52,023 bases of DNA from Winogradskya humida (GCF_016862215.1 NZ_BOMN01000124.1:1-52023), one strand, 5' to 3'; shown: positions 41,775-51,170, counted from the first letter of the stretch. Numbers and translations are program-made. The notes: generated from the sequence alone by a model not told the origin.

Positions 41775-42561
41775 ACGCCAGGCGCTGAGCGACCCAGACC
41801 GGGATCACGGACGCGATGATCAGGACGGCCGCGACGACGTTCACCACCGGGGCCTGGTTGGGGCGGAACAGGTTGGTGAAGATCCAGAGGGGCAGGGTGG
41901 TGAGGCCCGGGCCGGCGGTGAACGTGGTCACGATGATCTCGTCGAAGGAGAGCGCGAAGGCGAGCAGGCCGCCCGCGAGCAGGGCCGAGCGGATCAGTGG
42001 GAACGTTACGTACCGGAAGGTCTGCCAGGGGCGGGCTCCCAGGTCGGCGGAGGCCTCCTCGAGGGTCGTTCCCGTGCGGCGCAGCCGGGCGAGCACGTTG
42101 TTGTAGACGGTGACCACGCAGAACGTGGCGTGACCGACCACGACGGAGAGCAGGCCCTTGCCGATGCCGAGCTCGCCCATGACCGAACGCCACGCGCTGT
42201 CCAGGGCGATGCCGGTGACGATGCCGGGCAGGGCGATCGGCAGGACGATCAGCAGGGACAGGGTGTCGCGGCCGAAGAACGCGAAGCGGTGCACGGCGAA
42301 GGCGACCAGGGTGCCCAGCAGCAGGGCGGTGGCGGTGGCCCCGAGGGCGGCCTGCACGGAGGTGAGCAGGGCCTGGCGGGCGCCGTCGCTGGCCCAGGCC
42401 GCCGCCCACCAGCGGGTGGTGAGGTCGTGCGGGGGCCAGGCGAACGTACGGTCGCCGTTGAAGGAGTTGACCAGCACCAGCAGCAGCGGCACGTAGATGA
42501 ACGTCAGGCCGAGGGCCATGGCGGCGCGCAACGCCCAGCGCGCCGCGGGTGAGAGCGTCAC
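41746..42561 (-). CDS. potC: Polyamine-type ABC transporter permease, PotC-like
   Basis: 271 residues, six predicted helices. EAA loop EEASADLGARPWQTFRYVTFPLIRSALLAG; family signature SFDEIIVTTFTAGPGLTTLPLWIF. GTG 42561 overlaps the PotB-like stop (GTGA) with AGGAG immediately upstream. It forms the channel with the PotB-like permease. Its 3' end overlaps clpP on the opposite strand by 29 bp. Confidence 0.9.
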   Translation of the reverse strand: MTLSPAARWALRAAMALGLTFIYVPLLLVLVNSFNGDRTFAWPPHDLTTRWWAAAWASDGARQALLTSVQAALGATATALLLGTLVAFAVHRFAFFGRDTLSLLIVLPIALPGIVTGIALDSAWRSVMGELGIGKGLLSVVVGHATFCVVTVYNNVLARLRRTGTTLEEASADLGARPWQTFRYVTFPLIRSALLAGGLLAFALSFDEIIVTTFTAGPGLTTLPLWIFTNLFRPNQAPVVNVVAAVLIIASVIPVWVAQRLAFTPGSGPPR

Positions 42562-43394
42562 AGCTCCTCCAGCGCGCCCGAGCGGCGGACGGCGATCAGA
42601 TAGATGACCATGATGAGGACGGGGATCGTGGCGAGGGCGGCGGCGAAGGGGAGGTTGCCGGCGGCGCCGATGTTCGCGTACACCAGGTTGCCGATCAGCT
42701 GGGTCTTGCCGCCGACGATCTGGACGGTGATGTAGTCGCCCAGCGAGAGCGAGAACGTGAAGATCGATCCGGCGGCCACGGACGGGACCAGCAGCGGCAG
42801 GACGATCCGGCGCAGGGTGTGACCGGCGCGGGCGCCGAGGTCGGCCGAGGCCTCCAGCAGCGAGTCCGGCAGGCGGTCCAGGCCGGCATAGATCGGCAGG
42901 ATCATGTACGGCAGCCACAGGTACGCCAGCACGATCACTGTCGCGGTCAGCCCATAACCCGGGCCGCGGCCGGGACCCCCGAACAGCGAGTCGATCGGGC
43001 CGCCGTTGCCGAGCAGGACCCGCCACGCGTACGCCTTGACGAGATAGCTGGCCCACAGCGGGGTGAGCACCGCGATGACCAGCCAGTGCCGCGAGCGCGC
43101 GGAGGCGACCTTGGCCATGTAGAACGCCATGGGTACGGCGACCACGGCGCAGATCACCGTCACCGCGGCCGCCACCCCCACCGACCGCAGCGTGACCGTG
43201 CGGTAGACCTCCTCGCCGAGGATCGTCCGGAAGTTGGCGAGCGAGAATTCCCGGACGATGCCCCCGGTGAACCCGTTGACAGTCCAGAACGCGGACACCA
43301 TGAGTACGCCCAGAGCGCCGAGATACGCGACAACGAGCCACAGCACCGGGGCGGCCAGCAGCCCCGCGAGTTGCCACCGGGGATGGCGGTGCAT
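42558..43394 (-). CDS. potB: Polyamine-type ABC transporter permease, PotB-like
   Basis: 278 residues, six predicted helices. EAA motif LEASADLGARAGHTLRRIVLPLLVPSVAAG; typical SLGDYITVQIVGGKTQLIGNLVY after it. ATG 43394 preceded by AAGGGG; GTG 43400 would overlap the binding-protein stop. It is third in the operon after the ATPase and binding protein. Confidence 0.9.
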   Translation of the reverse strand: MHRHPRWQLAGLLAAPVLWLVVAYLGALGVLMVSAFWTVNGFTGGIVREFSLANFRTILGEEVYRTVTLRSVGVAAAVTVICAVVAVPMAFYMAKVASARSRHWLVIAVLTPLWASYLVKAYAWRVLLGNGGPIDSLFGGPGRGPGYGLTATVIVLAYLWLPYMILPIYAGLDRLPDSLLEASADLGARAGHTLRRIVLPLLVPSVAAGSIFTFSLSLGDYITVQIVGGKTQLIGNLVYANIGAAGNLPFAAALATIPVLIMVIYLIAVRRSGALEEL

Positions 43395-43396
43395 GC

Positions 43397-44596
43397 TCAC
43401 CCCTTGATCGCCGTCCACGCCTGCGTCCACGCCGCGTAGTCCTTGCACGTGACGTCGGTACGCCCGTCGACGCACTGCGCCAGCGGAGTGGTCCAGTACC
43501 AGACCTGGTCGAAGTAGGACTCGTCGTCGGCGTGGAACGTCGTGCAGTGGTTCTTGTCCACGGTCTGCGCGCAGGACAGCTTGTTGGCGGGCGCCTCCCC
43601 GAACCATTCGGCGACCGCGGCGTTGGCCTTCGGCGACACGATGTGGTTCATCCAGAGGTAGCCGCAGTTCGGGTGTGCCGCCTTCGCCGCGATCATCCAG
43701 GTGTCCGACCAGCCGGTGGCACCCTCGCTGGGCAGCACCGCCTCGACCGGCGCCCCGTCGGCCTTCGCGAGGTTGACGATCACCTGCCACGACGTGCCGA
43801 GCACGGAGTTGCCGGCCTTGAACGCCTGCACCTCCTTGGTGTAGTCCGCCCAGTACTCCCCGATCGCCTTGTTCTGCTCCTTCAACAGCGCGACCGCGGC
43901 GTCGAACTGGGTGTCGTCGAGCGCGTAGGGGTTCTTGATGCCGAGGTCGGGCTTGCTCTTCATCAGGTACAGCGCGGCGTCGGCGATGTAGATCGGCGAG
44001 TCGTACGCGGTGATCTTGCCCTTGAACGGCGAGTTCGGGTCGAAGACGGCGCCCCACGACGTCGGTGCGGGCTTGACGATGTCGGTGCGGTACATCAGGA
44101 CGTTCGCGCCGCGGCCGTGCGGGACGCCGTACGCAACCCCGTTGACGGCGTTCCACGGCTTGTCCTTGAGCCCGTCGAAGATGTCCTTGTAGTTCGCGAT
44201 CAGGCCGGTGTTCACGGGAGCCACGTCGCCGCCGTAGATCAGCCGCAGCGACGCGTCACCGGACGCCGACACCACGTCGTACTCTCCGGTCTTCATGAGG
44301 GTGACCATCTCGTCGGAGGTCGCCGCCACCTTGTTGTTGACCTTGCAACCGGTCTCCGACTCGAACGAGCTGACCCAGTCGACCGTCTTGTCGGTGGAGC
44401 CGTCCTCGACGTAGCCGGCCCAGGAGACAATATTGACTTCTCCCTCCCCCGCGCCGAGCGCCGCCAGTTTCTCGACCTTCGGCACGGAGAGCCCGCCCGG
44501 GCCGGAGCCGCCGCCCTCGTCGCCGCCACCGCACGCGGCGAGCGTGAGCACCCCCGCCACCAGAACCGCCGTCGTCCACCTGCTGTCAGCTCGCAT
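43397..44596 (-). CDS. potD: Polyamine-type substrate-binding lipoprotein, PotD/PotF-like
   Basis: 399 residues. Lipoprotein signal ending LAAC (Cys22). Binding-fold segments characteristic of spermidine/putrescine-type proteins: VNIVSWAGYVEDGSTDKTVDWVSSFESETGCKV, YDVVSASGDASLRLIYGGDVAP, YGVPHGRGANVLMYRTD and SPKANAAVAEWFGEAPAN. It delivers the solute to the PotBC channel. The operon type fits polyamines or related cations; ligand identity is not proven. ATG 44596 with GGAAAGGA upstream; it overlaps the end of the ATPase gene by 11 bp. Confidence 0.9.
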   Translation of the reverse strand: MRADSRWTTAVLVAGVLTLAACGGGDEGGGSGPGGLSVPKVEKLAALGAGEGEVNIVSWAGYVEDGSTDKTVDWVSSFESETGCKVNNKVAATSDEMVTLMKTGEYDVVSASGDASLRLIYGGDVAPVNTGLIANYKDIFDGLKDKPWNAVNGVAYGVPHGRGANVLMYRTDIVKPAPTSWGAVFDPNSPFKGKITAYDSPIYIADAALYLMKSKPDLGIKNPYALDDTQFDAAVALLKEQNKAIGEYWADYTKEVQAFKAGNSVLGTSWQVIVNLAKADGAPVEAVLPSEGATGWSDTWMIAAKAAHPNCGYLWMNHIVSPKANAAVAEWFGEAPANKLSCAQTVDKNHCTTFHADDESYFDQVWYWTTPLAQCVDGRTDVTCKDYAAWTQAWTAIKG

Positions 44597-45605
44597 GCGC
44601 GCTGTCCTTTCCGGAGGGGAGGGGAATGACGTGCTCCTCGTGCCAGCCGAGCCGGACCCGCTGCCCGCGCAGGCCGGCGAGCGCCCGCGGGGTGCGGCTG
44701 TTCTGCTCGACCACGACCACGCGGGCGCCGGCGTCCAGGTCGACCACATAACGGGTGACCGGCCCGGCATAGATGACCTCGGCCACGGTGCCCGGCGCGG
44801 CTGCTGCCTCGTCGGTGAAGGCGATCTTCTCCGGGCGTACGGAAAAGGTGCCCGTCTTCTTGAAAAGGGTTTTCGCCGTCTCCCCGGTGAACACGTTGGA
44901 CGATCCGACGAAGCCCGCCACGAACGCGCTCACCGGCCGCTCGTAGACCGCTTCCGGGGTGCCGACCTGCACGATGCGGCCCGCGTCGAAGACCGCCACC
45001 CGGTCGCTCATCGTCAGCGCCTCGTCCTGGTCGTGCGTGACGAAGACGAACGTGATGCCGGCGTCGCGCTGGATCGCCTTGAGCTCCACCTGCATCTGCT
45101 CGCGCAGCTTGCGGTCGAGCGCGCCGAGCGGCTCGTCGAGCAGCAGCACCTTCGGCCGGTTGACCAGCGCCCGGGCCAGGGCCACCCGCTGGCGCTGACC
45201 GCCGGACATCGCCGACGGTTTACGCGCCCCGAAGCCCTCCAGCCGTACCTTGGCGAGGGCCTCCCGGGCGCGGTCGCGGCGTTCACGTTTTGCGACCTTG
45301 CGGACCTTCAGGCCGTACTCGACGTTCTCCTGCACGCTGAGGTGCGGGAACAGCGCGTAGTCCTGGAAGACGGTGTTGACGTCCCGCTCGAACGGCGCCA
45401 GCCGGGTGACGTCGCGGCCGTCCAGCGCGACCGTGCCCGCGGTGGGCAGCTCGAACCCGGCGATCAGCCGCAGCACGGTGGTCTTGCCCGAGCCGGACGG
45501 GCCCAGCATCGAGAAGAACTCGCCGTCGCCGATCCGCAGGTCGATGCCGTCCACCGCCGTGACGGCGCCGAACGTCTTGCGCAACCCGCTCAGCTCGACG
45601 GTCAT
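44586..45605 (-). CDS. potA: ABC transporter ATP-binding protein, PotA-like
   Basis: 339 residues. Walker A GPSGSGKT, Q-loop VFQDYALFPHLSV, signature MSGGQRQR, Walker B VLLLDEPLGALD and H-loop VTHDQDEA are all intact. A C-terminal TOBE domain (about 260-335) carries SVRPEKIAF. It energises the importer encoded downstream. ATG 45605 starts the domain directly (MTVELSGLRKTFG); GTG 45635 is an in-frame alternative. First gene of the potADBC-order operon; the minus-strand -10 TATAAA at 45658-45663 is a likely promoter element. Confidence 0.93.
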   Translation of the reverse strand: MTVELSGLRKTFGAVTAVDGIDLRIGDGEFFSMLGPSGSGKTTVLRLIAGFELPTAGTVALDGRDVTRLAPFERDVNTVFQDYALFPHLSVQENVEYGLKVRKVAKRERRDRAREALAKVRLEGFGARKPSAMSGGQRQRVALARALVNRPKVLLLDEPLGALDRKLREQMQVELKAIQRDAGITFVFVTHDQDEALTMSDRVAVFDAGRIVQVGTPEAVYERPVSAFVAGFVGSSNVFTGETAKTLFKKTGTFSVRPEKIAFTDEAAAAPGTVAEVIYAGPVTRYVVDLDAGARVVVVEQNSRTPRALAGLRGQRVRLGWHEEHVIPLPSGKDSAHAS

Positions 45606-45720
45606 GGGCCTGTTGTAGCGGATCTCGGTAATCACCCCGCACGGTTACCGCTGGATCTTTATATTGGGGCGGATTCCGGCATCGCCCTCTTGCGCCCGAG
45701 TTGACCTTTATCGTTTCACC
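45606..45720. promoter_or_regulatory. Divergent promoter region, potA operon / kup
   Basis: Reverse: TATAAA (45658-45663, minus strand) is a good -10 for potA, with no clear -35. Forward: TATCGT about 6 bases before the kup GTG, with no Shine-Dalgarno, suggests a leaderless kup mRNA. Confidence 0.4.
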
Positions 45721-47625
45721 GTGACGACTTCGCATGATTCCGTCCGGCTGGCCGTGGTGGTGGGCGCGCTGGGCGTGGTGTTCGGGGACATCGGCACCAG
45801 CCCGATCTACACGCTGCAGACCGTGTTCAGCCCGGACGACCCGCACCCCGTCCCGGTCAGCGACGGCAACGTCTTCGGGGTCGTCTCGCTGATGTTCTGG
45901 TCCGTCATGATCATCGTCACGGTGACCTATGTGCTGCTGGCCATGCGCGTCAACAATGACGGCGAGGGCGGCATCATGGCGCTGATCGCGCTGCTGCGGC
46001 GGTGGGGCTCGCAGCGCGGCCACAAGTCGGCCGGCATCCTGGCCGCGGTCGGGATCTTCGGCGCCTCCCTGTTCTTCGGCGACAGCATGATCACCCCGGC
46101 GATCTCGGTGCTCTCCGCGATCGAGGGGATCAAGGTCGTCGAGCCGTCCCTGGGCAGCCTGGTCGTGCCGATCACCGCCGTGATCATCGTCGTGCTGTTC
46201 CTGGTCCAGCGGCGGGGCACGGCCGCGGTCGGGCGCATCTTCGGCCCCATCATGATCATCTGGTTCGTCGTCATCGCCACGTTCGGCGCGATCGGGATCG
46301 CCGGTCACCCCGCGATCCTCAAGGCCCTCTCCCCCACGTACGCAGTGGGCTTCCTCGCCGGTCACTTCCCCATCGCCTTCTTCGCGCTCGCCGCGATCGT
46401 GCTCGCGGTCACCGGCGCCGAGGCCCTCTACGCCGACATGGGCCACTTCGGCCGCCGCTCGATCACCCGCGGCTGGCTGTTCCTGGTCTTCCCCGCGTGC
46501 ACGATCAGCTACCTCGGCCAGGGCGCGCTGATCCTCGACGACCCGGCGAACATCCGCAGCCCGTTCTTCCTGCTCCTGCCGAGCTGGGGACGGCTGCCGA
46601 TGGTCGTGCTCGCCACCGCGGCCACGGTGATCGCCTCCCAGGCTGTCATCACCGGGGCCTACTCGGTGGCGTCACAGGCGGCGCAGCTCGGTTACCTGCC
46701 CCGGCTGCGGGTCGTGCACACGTCGGAATCCTCGGTCGGGCAGATCTACGTACCGTGGATCAACTGGCTCCTGATGGTCTCGGTCCTCACGCTGGTCTTC
46801 GCGTTCCGCAGCTCTGCCGCCCTGGCCTTCGCGTTCGGCATGGCCGTGACCGGCACGATCACCATCACCACCCTGGTCTTCTTCTATGTCGCCCGCGGCA
46901 AATGGGGCGCACCGCTGTGGCTCATCGTCAGCGGCGCCACCGTCCTGCTCGCGGTCGACCTGCTCTTCGTCGCCGCCAACCTCACCAAACTGGCCCACGG
47001 CGCGTGGCTGCCGCTGCTGATCGGCCTCACCGCGTTCACCCTCATGACCACCTGGCAGCGCGGCCGCAAGATCGTCACTGCCGAGCGTGACCGTCAGGAA
47101 GGCTCACTGCGCGAGTTCATCGACGAGCTACGAGACCCTCAATCCCAGATCCAGCGGGTACGCGGCACAGCGGTGTTCCTCAACCGCGGCAAGCAGACGG
47201 CACCCCTGGCGATGCGCGCCAACGTCGAGCACAACCACGTCCGCCACGAGAACGTCGTCATCATGACGCTCACCACCGAGCCCGTGCCCCGCGTCCCCGA
47301 CGACGAGCGGATCGTGGCCGACGACCTCGGCTACGGCGACGACGGCATCATCCACGTCATCGCCCGCTTCGGCTACATGGAGACCCCCGACGTGCCCGGC
47401 GTGCTCCGGCAGCTCGAGCCCGCGATCACCGAGGGTCACCTGCAGCTCGACCAGGCCTCGTACTTCCTGTCGAAGATCGAGCTCCGGATCGGCACGGCCC
47501 CGACGATGGCCCCCTGGCGCAAGCACCTCTTCGTCGCCACGTCCTACATCACCGCCGACGCCGCGGAGTACTTCGGCCTGCCCCGCAACCGTACGGTGAT
47601 CATGGGCTCACACATCGAGGTCTGA
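45721..47625 (+). CDS. kup: KUP-family potassium uptake transporter
   Basis: 634 residues. Twelve predicted helices (residues about 10-460) and a cytoplasmic C-terminal domain of about 170 residues. Family hallmarks: GVVFGDIGTSPIYTLQTVF, MRVNNDGEGGIMALIALL, FFGDSMITPAISVLSAIEG, VTGAEALYADMGHFG and QAVITGAYSVASQAAQLGYLPRLRVVHTSESSVGQIYVPWINW. It imports K+ probably with H+. GTG 45721 is the only start that fits the family N-terminus; no ribosome site. Confidence 0.95.
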   Translation: MTTSHDSVRLAVVVGALGVVFGDIGTSPIYTLQTVFSPDDPHPVPVSDGNVFGVVSLMFWSVMIIVTVTYVLLAMRVNNDGEGGIMALIALLRRWGSQRGHKSAGILAAVGIFGASLFFGDSMITPAISVLSAIEGIKVVEPSLGSLVVPITAVIIVVLFLVQRRGTAAVGRIFGPIMIIWFVVIATFGAIGIAGHPAILKALSPTYAVGFLAGHFPIAFFALAAIVLAVTGAEALYADMGHFGRRSITRGWLFLVFPACTISYLGQGALILDDPANIRSPFFLLLPSWGRLPMVVLATAATVIASQAVITGAYSVASQAAQLGYLPRLRVVHTSESSVGQIYVPWINWLLMVSVLTLVFAFRSSAALAFAFGMAVTGTITITTLVFFYVARGKWGAPLWLIVSGATVLLAVDLLFVAANLTKLAHGAWLPLLIGLTAFTLMTTWQRGRKIVTAERDRQEGSLREFIDELRDPQSQIQRVRGTAVFLNRGKQTAPLAMRANVEHNHVRHENVVIMTLTTEPVPRVPDDERIVADDLGYGDDGIIHVIARFGYMETPDVPGVLRQLEPAITEGHLQLDQASYFLSKIELRIGTAPTMAPWRKHLFVATSYITADAAEYFGLPRNRTVIMGSHIEV

Positions 47626-47635
47626 CCCTGTTTCC

Positions 47636-47653
47636 CCTGCGGGATCCCGCAGG
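47636..47653 (+). terminator. Palindromic terminator after kup
   Basis: CCTGCGGGATCCCGCAGG, an 18-bp perfect palindrome able to form a 6-7 bp GC stem, 11 bp past the kup stop. Confidence 0.55.
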
Positions 47654-47764
47654 ATCGGATCAGCGACGTCTGCCGGCGGCCCTGGGCAGATACATCGTGT
47701 CCGCCATGCGACACACGGGGAGATGGGCCCCCGGGATGATCGGGGTTGCCGGTAATCTGCCGCG

Positions 47765-49768
47765 GTGCCGGACACCGAATCCACAATGGTCGCAGCCCGT
47801 TACCGTCTCGTGCGCATCCTCGGCGAGGGTGGCATGGGCCGGGTCTGGGCCGCACACGACGAGTTGCTGCACCGCGAGGTCGCGCTCAAACAGCTCCTCC
47901 TGCCGGCCGGCCTGACCCACGGCGAGATCACCGAGCTCCGCGAACGCGCGATCCGCGAAGCCCGCGCGGTCGCCCAGTTCGACCACCCCAACGTGATCCG
48001 CATCTTCGACGTCGTCCACGAGCAGGGCAGCCCGTGGATCGTGATGGAGCTGGTCGACTCCCGCTCGATGCACCAGGTCCTGCGCGAGGAAGGCCCGATG
48101 CCGCCCGCAAAGGCCGCCCGCATCGGCCTCGGCATCCTCCACGGCCTGCGAGCCGCCCACCGCGCCGGCATCCTGCACCGCGACGTCAAACCGGCCAACG
48201 TCCTGCTCGCCACCGACGGCCGCGTCGTCCTCACCGACTTCGGCCTCGCCGTGGCCGCCGGCGACAGCGCGATGACCCGGACCGGCGTCCTCCTCGGCTC
48301 CCCGTCCTACCTCGCCCCCGAACGAGCCCTCGACGGCGAGGTCGGCCCCGCCAGCGACCTCTGGTCCCTCGGCGCCACCCTCTACTACGCCGTCGAAGGC
48401 CGCACCCCCTACGAACGCTCCTCCCCCATCGCCACCCTCGCCGCCCTGGCCACCGAGCTGCCCAAACCCCCCGTCCGCGCGGGCGCGCTCTTCCCCGCCC
48501 TGGCCGGCCTCCTTCAGAAGAACCCCGCCCACCGAGCCACCGCCGACACGGCCGAAGCCCTCCTCCGCACCGCCGCAGCCTCCCCCTCCTCCTCCGAGGT
48601 CGATCCCCTGGCCGTCCTGGCCCCCACCCCCTCCGGCCTGGACCGCCTCGCCGCCCTCGCCCCGAACGGCCCGGCCCCTCGCGGTCCCGCGCCTGCGGCC
48701 GGTCCCGCACCCGCTGGACCACCACCTGCCACCGATCCCGCCGAGTTGCAATTCGCCGCCGGCCAGGGCGGACAGCAATTGACCGGCGGCCCTGCCGTGC
48801 CCGCTCCCACACCGACCGGCCCCCACCCGAACATGGCGACGGGCACAACGCCTCGCCCCGACACGCGGTCTCTCCCCGACACTCGACCCGCTCCGCCCGC
48901 CGCGACGCCCGCCGGCCTTGGAACAGCGGCCAGCCCCGGCACAGCGGCCAGCCCCGGCGCAGCGGCCGGTCCCGGAGCAGCGAGCGGTCCCGGAGCAGCG
49001 AGCGGTTCGGGTCCGGTGACCGGGCTGGGTGGGGCCGCCGGGCCGGGCGTAGCGGGGCGGTCCAGGCGGGTGCGGCCGATCTGGTGGTCGGCGGCGGCGG
49101 TGGTTGTGCTGCTGGTGGGTGGTGGAATCGCCGCGCGGCCGTTGTTCTCCACCGCCGAGGCGGGCGAGACCCCGTCCGCGGCACTGCCCGGGCAGGCGCA
49201 AGAGCTGCCTGGTCCGGCGGCGAGCTCCGCGACACCCCGCGGTGGGAAGCCTAGCTCGACCACGCACCGGTCGCGCAGCGCGGCACCGTCGCGGCCGAAC
49301 AACGGTGGTGCCGCGTCCAGTCCGGTGGCCAGTACCACGTCGGTGAAGACCACGACGAAGCCGACCGCCGCGGCGCCCGGCGCGACCAGCACCAAGAGCA
49401 CCGCGGCCGGCACGACCATGAGCAACATGGGCACCGGCACGTGCCTGCAGCTGAACACCAGCAGCAAGGCCATCGTGTTGTGGCAGTGCGACGGCCGGGA
49501 CGCCCAGAAGTTCGATCTCCCCGGGGACGACACCCTGCGGGTGCTGGGACTCTGCGTCCAGGTCACGGGCAGTGGGGACGGCGCCCGGCTGCGCGGGGCC
49601 ACCTGCAACGGGTCCGGCGCGCAGCGCTTCGATTACAACGACTCGTACGATCTGGTGAGTCTCAAGGACTTCGCCTGCGTCGACGTGACCGACAGCGACG
49701 CGTCGAACGGGGTCGTGGCCCAGGTGTGGGAATGCACCGGGAATTCGAACCAGAAATGGAATCACTGA
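47765..49768 (+). CDS. Transmembrane Ser/Thr protein kinase with extracellular ricin-type lectin domain
   Basis: 667 residues. A Hanks-type kinase domain (about 12-275) has P-loop GEGGMG, Lys42 (VALKQL), HRDVKPANVLL, DFG and APE, all catalytic residues present. A Pro/Ala/Gly-rich juxtamembrane linker with tandem repeats (about 290-435) leads to one transmembrane helix (about 439-457), a Thr/Ser/Ala-rich extracellular stalk, and a C-terminal ricin B-type beta-trefoil (about 558-667) with the repeated Q-x-W/F signatures (DAQKFDL, GAQRFDY, NQKWNH) and paired Cys. It probably senses an extracellular glycan or cell-wall fragment. GTG 47765 start; ATG 47786 is an alternative. Coupled by TGATG to the next gene. 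Confidence 0.9.
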   Translation: MPDTESTMVAARYRLVRILGEGGMGRVWAAHDELLHREVALKQLLLPAGLTHGEITELRERAIREARAVAQFDHPNVIRIFDVVHEQGSPWIVMELVDSRSMHQVLREEGPMPPAKAARIGLGILHGLRAAHRAGILHRDVKPANVLLATDGRVVLTDFGLAVAAGDSAMTRTGVLLGSPSYLAPERALDGEVGPASDLWSLGATLYYAVEGRTPYERSSPIATLAALATELPKPPVRAGALFPALAGLLQKNPAHRATADTAEALLRTAAASPSSSEVDPLAVLAPTPSGLDRLAALAPNGPAPRGPAPAAGPAPAGPPPATDPAELQFAAGQGGQQLTGGPAVPAPTPTGPHPNMATGTTPRPDTRSLPDTRPAPPAATPAGLGTAASPGTAASPGAAAGPGAASGPGAASGSGPVTGLGGAAGPGVAGRSRRVRPIWWSAAAVVVLLVGGGIAARPLFSTAEAGETPSAALPGQAQELPGPAASSATPRGGKPSSTTHRSRSAAPSRPNNGGAASSPVASTTSVKTTTKPTAAAPGATSTKSTAAGTTMSNMGTGTCLQLNTSSKAIVLWQCDGRDAQKFDLPGDDTLRVLGLCVQVTGSGDGARLRGATCNGSGAQRFDYNDSYDLVSLKDFACVDVTDSDASNGVVAQVWECTGNSNQKWNH

Positions 49769-50253
49769 TGGGATACACGGGCCGGATCCTGGTCGCTCGC
49801 ACCGGGAAGCCGTTCGAGGACGGAAATCTGCTCGGGGGTGGGAATCTGTTCGAGGGCGGGAGTCTGCTCGACGAGATCGACCTGGGAAGCGGCTGGCGGT
49901 GGGCGCAGCTCGACGGCGATGCGCGCGGGGCACTGGCCGCTCTGGTAGCGGAAACGGGAATGCCTGCGCTGTGGGCGTACGTGATGGACAGTGATGTTGC
50001 CGACGTCGAGGCGCTGAGCCCATCCGGCGGCGGGTGGCACACCTACCTGCATCCGGACACGGCGGCGGAGTTCGGGGCGCCGGAGCTGGACCAGAGCGCC
50101 GACGAGGTGCTCATGCGGGCCCTCGCGTGGTCGGCCGAGGCGGGTCTCGTCCCCGACCCGGAGGCCGTCCGTGCCCTGCTCACGGCGCACAACACGTTCG
50201 CCGAGGAGACACTCGGCGAGCTGCTCGCAGCGCTCGGGATCAACCACGGCTGA
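49768..50253 (+). CDS. Conserved hypothetical protein coupled to the Ser/Thr kinase
   Basis: 161 residues, soluble, acidic. No family recognised. An N-terminal near-repeat (GNLLGGGNLFEGGSLLDE) precedes a mixed alpha/beta region (LAALVAETGMPALWAYVMDSDVADVEAL) and a C-terminal helical part (DEVLMRALAWSAEAGLVPDPEAVRALLTA). The start ATG 49768 shares its A with the kinase stop (TGATG), so it is translationally coupled and may act with the kinase. Confidence 0.75.
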   Translation: MGYTGRILVARTGKPFEDGNLLGGGNLFEGGSLLDEIDLGSGWRWAQLDGDARGALAALVAETGMPALWAYVMDSDVADVEALSPSGGGWHTYLHPDTAAEFGAPELDQSADEVLMRALAWSAEAGLVPDPEAVRALLTAHNTFAEETLGELLAALGINHG

Positions 50254-50269
50254 CGGCTGACAGTCAACC

Positions 50270-50301
50270 GGTCGTGGCCCGGACGCGACCGGGCCACGAC
50301 C
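50270..50301. terminator. Bidirectional terminator hairpin
   Basis: GGTCGTGGCCCGG / CCGGGCCACGACC, a perfect 13-bp stem with a 6-nt loop (ACGCGA), between the forward gene ending 50253 and the reverse hydrolase fragment ending 50309. Confidence 0.8.
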
Positions 50302-50308
50302 CGTTCGG

Positions 50309-50614
50309 TCAGCCGAGTTTGCGGGTCAGGAAGTCGTGGATGAGCGGGAAGACCTCGTCGGCGCGGTCCTCGAGGAGGAAGTGGCCGCTGTCGAAGAGGT
50401 GGAACTCGGCATCTTTGAGGTCGCGCTTGTAGGGGTGGGCGCCCTCGGCCGGGAAGATGACGTCGTTGGCGCCCCACACGATCAGCGTCGGGGGCTGGTT
50501 GTCGCGCAGCCACTGCTGGACCGGCGGGTAGAGCGCCGGGTTCGTGCCGTAGTCGAGGAAGTAGTCGAGCTGGATCTCGTCGTTGCCGGGGCGGTCGAGC
50601 AGGTCATCGTCGAG
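50309..50614 (-). pseudogene. Alpha/beta hydrolase, C-terminal fragment only
   Basis: About 100 residues matching the C-terminal third of a haloalkane-dehalogenase-like alpha/beta hydrolase: LLDRPGNDEIQLDYFLDYGTNPALYPPVQQWLRDN, then PTLIVWGANDVIFPAEGAHPYKRDLKDAEFHLFDSGHFLLED, including the acid Asp and catalytic His. The oxyanion loop, nucleophile elbow and start codon are missing. Homology stops at about 50603-50614, exactly where the forward TetR fragment begins. Confidence 0.75.
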
Positions 50615-51007
50615 AACGGGCGAGACCTCATCGCTTCCGTACGCTCGGCGATGGAAGGCCTGCCGACCGGCCGGGACCGGCTGGCCGCCTTCCTCGCCTC
50701 GGCCGGCGACGCGCTCGGCGGGTGCCAGATCGGTGGATTCGCCTACGACGCCGGGATTCTCGCCGAAGCCGACCTCCGGCAAGCGCTGGGTGCCGCGTTC
50801 ACCGAGCTGGCCGGCCTCCTCGCCGATGTGGTTCGCGAGGCCGTGGATGACGGTTCCCTGCCGCGGGGGCTGGATCCTGCGAAGACGGCCGCCGCCCTGC
50901 TGGCCGTCGTCGAGGGTGCGTTCGTCGTCGCGCGAGCAACCGGACAACAGGCGTCCGCGGACGAGGCGACCGCTGGTGCTCTCGCATTGCTGACAGGGAA
51001 AGGCTGA
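50603..51007 (+). pseudogene. TetR-family regulator, C-terminal fragment only
   Basis: About 134 residues of a TetR ligand-binding C-terminal domain: VENGRDLIASVRSAMEGLPTGRDRLAAFLASAGDALGGCQIGGFAYDAGILAEADLRQALGAAF, then LADVVREAVDDGSLPRGLDPAKTAAALLAVVEGAFVVARATGQ. The N-terminal DNA-binding domain is absent and there is no start codon at the break. Together with the reverse hydrolase fragment it marks a deletion that removed the 5' parts of both genes. Confidence 0.75.
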
Positions 51008-51170
51008 CGCCCGTGCTGCCCTGCCTGGCCGAGGCGGCGAGCAAGCCCTACTGAGTGATCCAGGTCACCACATAGGGGTTGCCTGCAACTTCCTGGGCGT
51101 CGCGGGCCACCAGATGTCCGTCACCTCGAAGATCAACCCCCGCTTCGAGGCCGGTCCTGGAAGGGAACCC

